Of a stretch of 7,706 bases of DNA, positions 1 through 6,445 are shown piece by piece. A program made the translations under genes and the position numbers. How positions within the stretch are numbered: the stretch's first letter is position 1; the number at the start of each line of letters is the position of its first letter. Source of the DNA: Anaerolineaceae bacterium (lineage in GTDB: Bacteria > Planctomycetota > Phycisphaerae > FEN-1346 > JAACEH01); assembly GCA_011682595.1 (NCBI GenBank), contig JAACEH010000158.1:1-7706 (forward strand). The letters are read 5' to 3'. The notes under the pieces are model-generated. The model worked only from the letters and a program-made list of their open reading frames with translations, was not told the origin of the DNA and did no database searches.

Positions 1-727
1 CGAGTTCCTTCTGGTTGCGCTCGTTCTGGCGGGCCAGTTGACGATTCTGCTTCTCGATCGTCTTGTTGCGCTCGGCCAACTGCGAGAACATCAGACCGCG
101 CTGCACGCCGACCGATACGACGCCGGCCATCTGGGTGAAGAACTCGGCGTGAGCCTCGGTGTAGGCGTTGGGCCGCTCGGAGTCGAAGAACAGGAATCCC
201 ACCGGGCGGCCGTCGACCACCAGCGGACAGGTCAGCGACGACCGCAGATTCTCCTCGATCAGCATCTGCACGGTCTCGCTCTCGGTCTTGCCGTCCGCGT
301 AGGCCTTCAGATCGTTGATAATCCGCGGGCGGCCCGAGCGGGCCAGGTCCATCAGGGAGGTCTCCGAAAACGAGCGGCTGTAACCCTCCACAATCTGCTG
401 GGGCTTGTCCGACCGGGCCCAGCGGGCGACAATGAGTTCCTGCTCGTAGTCGATGCCGGCGAAGGCGATCCGGTTGTAGGGCATGACGTCGCGGAACTCA
501 TCGTAGATGAAGTTGAGAACTTCTTCCAGGTGCTGGCCGCGGTTGATCTTCTCGATAATCTGCCGCAGACGCTGGAACTGCAGACGTTGCCGCTCCAGTG
601 TTTCGGCCATGGCCTCCACCGCCTGCTCGCCGGTCCGGCAAGCCGGTTCCCGCCCCGTCCGGTCACCGATGATGATCGGCCTGGCGCCGGCCGAAGAATC
701 CGATTCTCGACGTTGACGATTTTTCAT
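1..727 (-). CDS. GAF-domain protein, N-terminal part (C-terminus beyond window)
   Basis: An open frame runs from ATG at 727-725 to the left edge, giving 242 codons without a stop. Residues about 36-60 are helical and Gln/Arg/Glu-rich (AMAETLERQRLQFQRLRQII). Residues about 65-207 have the pattern of a GAF sensor domain: LEEVLNFIYDEFRDVMPYNR, then GIDYEQELIVARW, then the typical core SLTCPLVVDGRPVGFLFFDS at about 164-183, and a closing helix EAHAEFFTQMAG. From about residue 212 a coiled coil begins (LAERNKTIEKQNRQLARQNE), which normally links a GAF sensor to an output domain such as a kinase, phosphatase or cyclase. That output lies outside the window, so its activity is unknown. GAF domains bind small ligands or dimerise in cytoplasmic signalling. 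No signal peptide is visible. An upstream in-frame TGA bounds the frame, with a TTG 15 nt upstream of the ATG as an alternative start. The gene is divergent from the hydrolase at 1003. Confidence 0.87.
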   Translation of the reverse strand, partial: MKNRQRRESDSSAGARPIIIGDRTGREPACRTGEQAVEAMAETLERQRLQFQRLRQIIEKINRGQHLEEVLNFIYDEFRDVMPYNRIAFAGIDYEQELIVARWARSDKPQQIVEGYSRSFSETSLMDLARSGRPRIINDLKAYADGKTESETVQMLIEENLRSSLTCPLVVDGRPVGFLFFDSERPNAYTEAHAEFFTQMAGVVSVGVQRGLMFSQLAERNKTIEKQNRQLARQNERNQKEL

Positions 728-758
728 GATCCATCCAAATGGCAACTCTGCTCATCCA

Positions 759-787
759 ATAATAGGCGCCGCCGCCGTCACAAGCAA
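759..787 (-). promoter_or_regulatory. sigma70-like promoter of the GAF gene
   Basis: On the minus strand there is a -35 box TTGCTT (787-782), a 17-base spacer, and a -10 box TATTAT (764-759). The expected start is near 752, giving a leader of about 25 bases before the ATG at 727. Spacing and -10 match the sigma70 consensus well. The assignment is from sequence pattern only. Confidence 0.6.
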
Positions 788-856
788 CAAGAACCCCGCC
801 GCCGGCGTCAGGGGCCGTCGCATCAGCCAAGCCTGGCAGCCGCAAAACTCTACGTC

Positions 857-886
857 TTGCACCCAAGGGGAGCTATGGCGTAGAAT
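857..886 (+). promoter_or_regulatory. sigma70-like promoter of the carbon-nitrogen hydrolase gene
   Basis: TTGCAC (857-862) and TAGAAT (881-886) are separated by 18 bases. The expected start near 893 would give a leader of about 110 bases before the ATG at 1003. Together with the opposite-facing promoter at 759-787 this forms a compact divergent control region. Confidence 0.5.
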
Positions 887-1002
887 GATCGCTTCAGAGG
901 TCGGGGCAGGCGGCCTGCCGCTGGTCACTTGGCGCTAAGGGCGCGATTTGCCGGCCGGACGGGTACGGGGCCTGGTCCCCATGGCAATGCAGGAGTCAAG
1001 AC

Positions 1003-1860
1003 ATGCCCAAACAAGGTAAGTTTCGAGTGGCGACCGTTCAGTTCGCCATTACAGCCAATGTGCGACACAACGGCCGCCTGATCCGCCGCTACATGGCTCG
1101 CGCCAAGCGGGGCCGGGCCGAGGTGGTCCATTTCAGCGAATGTGCCCTGAGCGGCTACGCCGGCAGCGAGTTCAAGACCTGGAAGGGCTACCCCTGGGAG
1201 GCCCTGGGCGAGGAGAGCGAAACGATCCTGGCCGAGGCCCGGCGGCTGCGGCTGTGGACCGTCCTGGGCAGCACGCATCCGCTGACACCGCCGCACAAGC
1301 CGCACAACTCGCTCTACGTGATCGATCCGGACGGCCGGATCGTGGACCGTTACGACAAACGGTTCCTCACGAGCAACGACCTGGATTATTATTCGCCCGG
1401 CGACCACTGGGCGTTGTGGGAAATCAACGGCGTGCGGTGCACCGCCCTGATCTGTTTCGACGTGCGGTTCCCCGAACTGTACCGGGAGGTCAAGAAACGC
1501 GGCGCGGAGATGGTTTTCCAATCGTTCTATGCTGCCCGCGTCGCCCGCCGGGGTCCGAACATCCACACGTACATCATGCGGCAGACCGCCCAGGCCCATT
1601 GCGGCATCAACTACCTCTGGATGAGCGCCAACAACTCGTCCACCTGGTACAGCTCCTGGCCCAGCGTCTTCATCCAGCCCGACGGATACATCGCCGCCCA
1701 GTTGCCGCAGAACCGGGCCGGGCTGATGATCAACGAGGTTGATACCAGGAGCAAGCTGTACGACGCCTCGGGCAGGTTCCGAAATGCGACCATGAAAGGC
1801 AAACTCCACACCGGCACCCTGGTCAAGGACCCCCGCAGCCGCAAGAGGCAATCGCTTTGA
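1003..1860 (+). CDS. carbon-nitrogen hydrolase (nitrilase superfamily)
   Basis: A 285-residue protein, the usual size for a single-domain nitrilase-superfamily enzyme, which hydrolyses non-peptide C-N bonds (amides, carbamoyl groups or nitriles) through a covalent thioester. The catalytic residues are all visible: Glu46 in HFSECALSGY, Lys119 in RYDKRFL, and nucleophile Cys151 in ALICFDVRFPELY, with the second conserved Glu at 158. The N-terminal strand KFRVATVQF and the later IQPDGYIAAQLP segment also fit the fold. The substrate cannot be read from sequence. The amidase branch (N-carbamoyl or omega-amidase type) seems likelier than true nitrilases because of the CFDVRFPE motif. No signal peptide is seen, so it should be cytoplasmic. 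The start is supported by AGGAG at 991-995, seven bases before ATG. It appears to be transcribed alone: a new promoter follows it at 1886. Confidence 0.92.
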   Translation: MPKQGKFRVATVQFAITANVRHNGRLIRRYMARAKRGRAEVVHFSECALSGYAGSEFKTWKGYPWEALGEESETILAEARRLRLWTVLGSTHPLTPPHKPHNSLYVIDPDGRIVDRYDKRFLTSNDLDYYSPGDHWALWEINGVRCTALICFDVRFPELYREVKKRGAEMVFQSFYAARVARRGPNIHTYIMRQTAQAHCGINYLWMSANNSSTWYSSWPSVFIQPDGYIAAQLPQNRAGLMINEVDTRSKLYDASGRFRNATMKGKLHTGTLVKDPRSRKRQSL

Positions 1861-1885
1861 GAATGTCAAAGCGGCCGAGAGGCCC

Positions 1886-1913
1886 TTGCCTCCGTCCGGC
1901 AGGGCGGTATAAT
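1886..1913 (+). promoter_or_regulatory. sigma70-like promoter upstream of the Cys-rich protein gene
   Basis: TTGCCT (1886-1891) is followed after 16 bases by a perfect TATAAT (1908-1913). The expected start near 1920 leaves a leader of about 67 bases before the ATG at 1987. The downstream DUF58 gene may share this transcript, since only 78 bases separate the two genes and no other promoter is obvious there. Confidence 0.65.
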
Positions 1914-1986
1914 TGAGCAGTCGCCGCAACACCATCTTGGCGGCGGCTATCCACTCCAAGAGAACACAAGAGAACGGAGAGGCTCG

Positions 1987-2274
1987 ATGCCCTATTGCTG
2001 GAAATGCAGGTCGCCTTACACCGAGATGAAGAGGCAGCCGGGATTCCACGACATGTGCGATTCCTGCAACAACTACTGGCACTCCTGCTGCAACTGTGCC
2101 CGCTTCACAGGTTACCCGACGGCCCGCTGCACCATCCCCAACATCGATGAAGTACACGACCGCGAGGGAGCGAACTTCTGCGACGAGTTTACGCTGTCCG
2201 ACAAGTCGCCCGACAGTAACGCCAAGCCGGACGGCACAGAGGCCCGCAGAAAGTGGGACGACCTGTTCAAGTAA
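1987..2274 (+). CDS. small Cys-rich zinc-ribbon-like protein
   Basis: A 95-residue protein with nine cysteines at positions 4, 7, 24, 27, 34, 35, 37, 48 and 65. The first two CxxC pairs (YCWKC and MCDSC) look like a zinc ribbon. The second part, from HSCCNCARF through CTIP to ANFCDEF, resembles a short Cys module found at the end of many small bacterial proteins (CxxCxxF...C...NFCDxF). These patterns suggest metal binding, but no enzymatic role can be assigned. The C-terminal 25 residues are charged and end in WDDLFK. The start is supported by GGAGAGG at 1976-1982, just ahead of ATG. It is followed by the DUF58 gene in the same direction, but a functional link is only inferred from proximity. 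The product is cytoplasmic, since no signal or membrane segment is present. Confidence 0.8.
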   Translation: MPYCWKCRSPYTEMKRQPGFHDMCDSCNNYWHSCCNCARFTGYPTARCTIPNIDEVHDREGANFCDEFTLSDKSPDSNAKPDGTEARRKWDDLFK

Positions 2275-2352
2275 CTGCCTTCACAAGGGCCACGCGCCGG
2301 GAGCGTGCCATCGCGGAAGAGCGAGGTTTCCCGGCGAACGAGGCGGAACCAC

Positions 2353-3324
2353 ATGGCCGGCCACGAGACGATGGAATTCTTCGACTCGAAGTTCCTCCGC
2401 AAGCTCGAGACCCTGGCCATCTTCAGCCGCAAGGCCTTCGCCGGACGGCTGCGCGGCGAACAGCGAAGCAACAAGCACGGCTCCAGCGTCGAGTTCGCCG
2501 ACTTTCGGCCCTACTCGCAGGGCGACGACTTCCGCCGCATCGACTGGAACGCCTACGCCCGCTTCGAGGACCTGTTCGTCAAGCTCTTCTCCGAGGAAGA
2601 GGACCTGTTCGTCTACCTGTTGGTCGACCGTTCGGCCAGCATGGGATTCGGCGAGCCGACCACGAAGTTCGACCTGGCCCGCCGCGTGACGGCGGCCGTC
2701 GCCTACATCGCCCTCGGCCATCTGGACCGCGTGCATGTGCAGGCCATGAGCTACGACGATCCCGCCTCAACCACAGCGCCGCCGACAGAGGTGGCGCCGA
2801 ATGACGGCGGCCGGGGCAACTCCGCGGACCGCATGGAGGAACACCTGGCCTTCGTTCGCGGCAAGGGATCGATCTTCAGCATTTTCAACTTTCTGCGACA
2901 ACTCCGCCCCCAGGGGCAGACCGACCTCGGCCGCAGCGTCCGGGACTTCCTGATCCACAACAGCCACAAGGGCGTGGCCGTGGTCATCTCCGATTTTCTC
3001 AGCCCCTCCGGGTACGAGGAGCCGCTGAAGCAACTGGCCTCCGCGGGCTTCCAGCCGATGGTCATACAGATCCTGTCGCCGGAGGAACTGGACCCGCAAC
3101 TTTCGGGCGACTTTCAACTGGTCGACAGCGAGACCGGCCGGCCCATCGACATCTCGACAACGCGCCGCATGATCGACGGCTATCGCGACCGCGTGAAACT
3201 CTTCACCGAGGGACTGGCCCAGTTCTGCAAGAGCCGCAACATGGCCCACTTGCAGACCCCCAGCGACGTCGCCTTCGAAGAGCTGATCCTCAACTACCTC
3301 CGCCGCGCCGCCATGGTCAAATAG
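2353..3324 (+). CDS. DUF58 domain-containing protein (vWA-like)
   Basis: From ATG 2353 this gives 323 residues, the usual length for compact DUF58 proteins. The N-terminal part carries the family hallmark SSVEFADFRPYSQGDDFRRI followed by DWNAYAR (about residues 44-70), then a vWA-like segment with the MIDAS-type DRSASMGFG at 92-100, and later the family-typical VVISDFLSPSGYEEPL and GDFQLVDSETG. The protein ends in YLRRAAMVK, as relatives do. DUF58 proteins usually accompany MoxR-type AAA ATPases and are thought to act as metal-dependent protein-binding adaptors in envelope or complex assembly. No MoxR gene is in this window. I chose ATG 2353 because GAGGCGG lies six bases upstream. An in-frame GTG at 2305 would add 16 residues but has a GGGAG placed too close to it. 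No membrane segments are seen, unlike longer DUF58 proteins. Confidence 0.93.
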   Translation: MAGHETMEFFDSKFLRKLETLAIFSRKAFAGRLRGEQRSNKHGSSVEFADFRPYSQGDDFRRIDWNAYARFEDLFVKLFSEEEDLFVYLLVDRSASMGFGEPTTKFDLARRVTAAVAYIALGHLDRVHVQAMSYDDPASTTAPPTEVAPNDGGRGNSADRMEEHLAFVRGKGSIFSIFNFLRQLRPQGQTDLGRSVRDFLIHNSHKGVAVVISDFLSPSGYEEPLKQLASAGFQPMVIQILSPEELDPQLSGDFQLVDSETGRPIDISTTRRMIDGYRDRVKLFTEGLAQFCKSRNMAHLQTPSDVAFEELILNYLRRAAMVK

Positions 3325-3345
3325 CTCGCTGTCGTCATCACTTGT

Positions 3346-3389
3346 GCCCTGAGCTTGCCTGCCGTGAGCCCGTCGAACGGTCGAAGGGC
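3346..3389. repeat. REP-like palindromic element, apparently one copy nested in another
   Basis: The inner 19-mer CCGTGAGCCCGTCGAACGG (3362-3380) has the same layout as an outer 19-mer formed by CCCTGAGCTTG (3347-3357) joined to TCGAAGGG (3381-3388). Each has four-base ends that pair (CCGT/ACGG and CCCT/AGGG) and a shared TGAGC..GTCGAA or TGAGCTTGTCGAA core. The outer motif resembles interspersed palindromic repeats I know from many bacterial genomes. It sits in the gap between the DUF58 and S41 genes. Genome copy number cannot be judged here. Confidence 0.5.
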
Positions 3390-3483
3390 GCCGCACAACC
3401 CGCACAACCGTCGCCACCACCCGCGCAACCGGCAAAGCCTTCCCCGCTTAACACCAGATTCCCTGACAATCCGCCCCGTGAGT

Positions 3484-3514
3484 TTGACCGCGGGCAACTT
3501 GTGGGTTATATAAT
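3484..3514 (+). promoter_or_regulatory. sigma70-like promoter of the S41 peptidase gene
   Basis: TTGACC (3484-3489) is followed by an A/T-rich box that can be read as TATATA (3507-3512, spacer 17) or as TATAAT (3509-3514, spacer 19). The expected start near 3520 leaves about 82 leader bases before ATG 3603. It stands out in GC-rich surroundings. Confidence 0.55.
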
Positions 3515-3602
3515 GACGGACAAAGGCGGCAAGCGCGACTGGTGGGGACCGCTCGCGAACAGTGACTTCCGTCTCGCTTAACTCATTTTGCAGGTTGCTG
3601 GC

Positions 3603-5361
3603 ATGTTCCGACTGGCTCGATCAACAGCCGCGGTGTTGCTGCTCTGCCTGCTGGCGTTTATGGCCGGCCTGGGCTGCCGCAGCGTCCTGGCCGAGGGGGC
3701 TTACCCGCGGCAGGGCAGTGTGCGGCTGTCGAGCCTGCCGAGCGAGCCCCGCGAACTGATCGAGGCGGCCGTCAAGGCCCACCCGGACCCCCAGGCCCGG
3801 GGCATGGCCCTCTGGAACCAGGGGCGGCGGTTCGAGCAGAAGGACGACTTCGCCGCCGCACTGGCCTCCTACCAGGAGATCGGGCACACCAGGGCTCTGC
3901 CGCCGGTGGACCTCGAAGAGCGGATCCGCCGGTGCCGGGCTCGAATAGCCGTGGCCGTCCGCTGGAAAGACGAAAAGCTCCTGGCCTCGGCCAGGGAGAT
4001 GAAGCTCGAGCCCGGCCTGGCCCTGTACCGCGAAGTGGCCCGCACCATCGCCGAAAACTTTGTCGACCAGGTTTCCTATCGCAAACTCCTTGAGGGCGGA
4101 CTGGCCAATCTGCGGGCGGCCATGGCCAGCCCGCAGTTCCGGCGCCGTATGTCCATGGCCGATGGCGGCACAAAGCGAGCGGAGTTTCTGGCCGCCTTGG
4201 ATCTCATCGGCCGCAAGCTTGGCGAGGACAACCGGCAGACCAGTTTCACCGCCCGGTACTATGTCCGCCAGGTTTGCCAGGAGAACCAGCGGACGATCGG
4301 CCTGCCCTGTGGCGTGGTCATCTCGGAGATGATCTTCGGCGCAGCCGAGCACCTGGATAACTACACGACCTTCCTGACGCACGACATGTACAAGGAGTTG
4401 ATGTCCGACATCGACGGCCGCTTCGTCGGCCTGGGCATCGAAGTTCGCCGGCAGGAAGGCCGCACCCTCATCGTCACGGTCTTCGAGAACGGTCCGGCCG
4501 ACAAAGCGGGTTTGGCCGTCGGAGACGTCATCATTGCGGTGGGAAAAGAAAAAATCGAAAAAAAATCTCTCGACCAGGCGGCCCGCCTCATTCGTGGACC
4601 AAGGGACTCTGCGGTCACCCTGACCGTCGAACGCGACGGCAAGCTGCTCACCGTCACCGCCGTCCGCGACATCATCAACGTGCCGAGTGTCAGGCGCGTC
4701 GCGCGAATCGGCCGGCACAAGCGCATCGGTTACGTCCAACTCGCCAACTTCCAGCGGAGCACGGCAACCGAAATGTCGTCGGCCCTCCAAGGCCTGCTGG
4801 GCGAAGGCGGGATTGACGGTCTGGTGCTCGACCTGCGCGGCAATCCCGGTGGCCTGCTCCAGGCGGCGGTCGGTGTCTGCAACCTGTTTATCGAAAAAGG
4901 CACCGCCCTGACGACGCGCGGCCGCGGCTTCGGACAAACGCGGACCTACCGCATAAGCCATTGGCGATTCTCTCGCTACGACCTGCCGCTGGTGCTCCTG
5001 GTGGACCGGCAATCGGCCAGCGCCAGCGAGATTGTGGCCGGGGGCCACGCTGGTCGGTTCGCGGACCTTCGGCAAAGGCCTCGTCCAGAGCATCCTGCCA
5101 GTCGAGGCGGGCCAGAGCGCCGTTTATTTGACGACAGCCCGCTTTTTCGGCCCCGATCAGCAACCGTTCCACGGCACCGGCATTGTCCCGGACGTGGCTG
5201 TGGAACTCCCGCCGGAAGCCCTCGGGGCCCGCCCCCTCAAGGTCGATCCCCAGGCAGACCCGGTCCTGAAGCGGGCCCTGGAAGTAATGGCCGACCAGCT
5301 TCGCGAGTCGGCTCCCGTGGCCAACGCGTCGCTGGCCGTCGTAGCCAACCAGGCCCCCTGA
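3603..5361 (+). pseudogene. S41 C-terminal processing peptidase with PDZ domain, frameshifted
   Basis: The first frame (from ATG 3603, weak AGG at 3592-3594) encodes an N-terminal hydrophobic segment (residues about 9-24) with a possible signal-peptidase site after VLA, so an exported, periplasmic protease is expected. A helical region follows, then a PDZ domain (about 271-360, FVGLGIEV, AGLAVGDVI) that binds substrate C-termini, and the S41 core with GYVQLANFQ, LVLDLRGNPGG and the catalytic Ser473 in SASASEIVAG. Around 5036-5046 the frame breaks. The matching remainder, ATLVGSRTFGKGLVQ with the catalytic Lys codon at 5074-5076, continues in the next frame to TGA at 5359-5361. In this family Ser and Lys are normally 25 residues (75 nt) apart. 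Here the codons are 55 nt apart, so 20 nt appear to be missing. As written the product lacks the catalytic Lys and runs on to about 5570. It is either a true lesion or a sequence error. Confidence 0.85.
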
Positions 5362-6043
5362 GGCTCGCCGCCGGAACCACCCCCACTGTTGCCCATGCTC
5401 GGAGCGTTTTGAGTTTCGCATCCGGGGCCGGCCCCGCGCGCACCAAGTCAGCTACCGGTAGAGTCCGTGGCAATCAACCGCCGTGGCTCACGCGCCCTGG
5501 CGAGTGCGCGATCGGCAACTTCTCCGACTTCAATCACTTTCGCAGATTCCCCGGATTGTTTTCGAGATGACTATCGCGATGCACACTGTTGGACCGCACT
5601 TTGAGTTTGCGGCGCTGCCGCCGACAAGAGAAACAATCGTCCCGGCGCGCGAATCGGACCTTGCTGCGCAAGCGGCGCGAACAAAAACCCGAAAGATTTT
5701 TCTTCTTCAACTACCTTTTTTATTGCATCGCGACGCTTATCGTGCGCATGATGATGAGTAATTAGTCTTAAGTCAGGCGTATCGTTGCTCCGATTATTTT
5801 CAAGAAGCAGTTTTTCAGCACCGACACCATAAGGGATCAGAACAGTTTGGTTATTGCAGCACTTCCTTCATAGCTTTGTTGCATGTCTGTTGAGCGTGTC
5901 TGACTCTTTCAGTTTGACTGTAGAGGGAACACATAATTCGCACTGGCACGCGGCAGCAAAAGGAACATGAAGCCAGCGTCGGCTTCGAAGGGATTTAGAA
6001 GTACCGAGGCCATCTACTGATCTTTTGGAAAGGAGCAAGAACG
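5362..6043. other. long region without a convincing gene; second half AT-rich
   Basis: About 680 bases lie between the S41 remnant and the lysine-rich gene. The first 300 bases are GC-rich. From about 5690 to 5990 the composition becomes clearly richer in A/T, with T-runs and no long open frame with a good ribosome site. A possible 92-codon frame (5483-5761, GTG start) lacks a ribosome site, has no recognisable motif and crosses the composition change, so I do not call it. No tRNA-like or rRNA-like fold and no clear intrinsic terminator were found. The stretch could carry a long leader or regulatory DNA for the gene at 6044, or decayed sequence. Confidence 0.55.
6027..6035 (+). promoter_or_regulatory. 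strong ribosome binding site for the lysine-rich protein
   Basis: GGAAAGGAG ends eight bases before the ATG at 6044. It is the best Shine-Dalgarno match in the window, which suggests efficient translation and settles the start of a low-complexity frame that might otherwise be dismissed. Confidence 0.75.
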
Positions 6044-6268
6044 ATGGCGAAGAAGAAGGCGAAGAAGAAAGTAACAAAGAAGAGAGCCAAGAAGAAGGTA
6101 GCCAAGAAGAAGAAAGCAAAGAAGAAGGTCGCTAAGAAGAAAAAGAAAGCAAAGAAGAAGGTCGCTAAGAAGAAAAAGAAAGCCAAAAAGAAAGTAGCCA
6201 AGAAGAAAAAGAAGGCCAAGAAAAAGGTAGCCAAGAAGAAAAAGAAGGCCAAGAAGAAGAGAAGGTAG
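6044..6268 (+). CDS. Lys/Ala-repeat histone-H1-like DNA-binding protein
   Basis: A 74-residue protein built from only six amino acid types: 50 Lys, 13 Ala, 6 Val, 3 Arg, one Thr and the initial Met. The body is a tandem series of AKKKV-AKKKKK units. The first is 9 residues (6-14), the second 10 (15-24), then four perfect 11-residue units (25-68), and a short closing AKKKRR. Such tails resemble the C-terminal domain of eukaryotic histone H1 and bacterial H1-like proteins (chlamydial Hc2, Bordetella BpH1, and similar planctomycete proteins), which bind and condense DNA by charge. There is no globular domain, so nucleoid compaction is an inference from composition. Translation is supported by a very good ribosome site (6027-6035) and a terminator directly downstream, so I consider it a real, separately transcribed gene. 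The opposite strand gives Phe/Leu-rich frames that are only its shadow. Confidence 0.85.
   Translation: MAKKKAKKKVTKKRAKKKVAKKKKAKKKVAKKKKKAKKKVAKKKKKAKKKVAKKKKKAKKKVAKKKKKAKKKRR
6055..6262. repeat. 33-bp tandem coding repeat (11-residue units)
   Basis: Within the lysine-rich gene, units encoding AKKKVAKKKKK recur with a 33-base period. Two central units are nearly identical in DNA, while the outer ones differ at synonymous sites (gcc/gca Ala, gta/gtc Val, aaa/aag Lys). Unit length grows from 9 to 10 to 11 codons. This pattern suggests expansion by slippage or unequal exchange. Confidence 0.75.
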
Positions 6269-6316
6269 TCCGGGTTGAATGGGGTCCCCCGGGGACTCCA
6301 CCATGAGTGTGAACAG

Positions 6317-6352
6317 ACGGGGCCGGAGAGATGATCTCCGGTCCCGTTTTTT
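6317..6352 (+). terminator. intrinsic terminator after the lysine-rich gene
   Basis: A 13-base-pair stem with a single G-U pair (6317-6329 with 6335-6347), a five-base loop, and a run of six T at 6347-6352. It lies about 50 bases after the stop codon at 6268 and isolates this gene from the ParA promoter. An additional imperfect palindrome (6281-6299, core GTCCCCCGGGGAC) lies just before it. Confidence 0.88.
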
Positions 6353-6410
6353 CCGGTCCCCCGAGCGAGACTTCGGTGAAAATCCGGCCCTGCTCCCCGG
6401 CAAGGCATCC

Positions 6411-6439
6411 TTGCTCAGAGGCCGCCCAGGCCGTATAAT
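6411..6439 (+). promoter_or_regulatory. sigma70-like promoter of the ParA gene, leaderless arrangement
   Basis: TTGCTC (6411-6416) and a perfect TATAAT (6434-6439) are separated by the ideal 17 bases. The ATG of the ParA protein begins at 6446, seven bases after the -10 box, where transcription would be expected to start. No Shine-Dalgarno sequence lies between the box and the ATG, so the mRNA is probably leaderless. Confidence 0.72.
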
Positions 6440-6445
6440 CCGCCC

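Noticed and set aside
38..883. 281-codon plus-strand open frame
   Set aside because: It is antisense to the GAF gene. Its translation is low-complexity His/Leu/Arg/Gly-rich without domain motifs, whereas the minus strand gives a clear GAF domain.
925..2157. 410-codon minus-strand open frame across the hydrolase
   Set aside because: The opposite strand encodes an intact nitrilase-superfamily enzyme with its full catalytic triad and ribosome site. The long antisense frame is a product of high GC.
3342..3581. 79-codon plus-strand frame between the DUF58 and S41 genes
   Set aside because: It begins in the REP-like element and runs through the promoter of the S41 gene. No ribosome site and no recognisable motif.
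3621..5093. 490-codon minus-strand open frame
   Set aside because: Shadow of the PDZ/S41 peptidase. No motifs were seen in the antisense translation.
5483..5761. 92-codon GTG-start frame in the long gap
   Set aside because: It has no ribosome site or motif, and its composition shifts from GC-rich to AT-rich along its length.
5914..5937. TTGACT ... CATAAT as a promoter for the lysine-rich gene
   Set aside because: The spacer is only 12 bases, too short for a sigma70 promoter. No better pair was found nearby.
6055..6262. CRISPR-like regular repeats
   Set aside because: The period is 33 bases with no unique spacers, and the repeats are coding for Lys/Ala units.
5995..6408. Phe/Leu-rich minus-strand frames resembling membrane proteins
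   Set aside because: They are the complement of AAG/AAA lysine repeats. The plus strand has the strong ribosome site and terminator.
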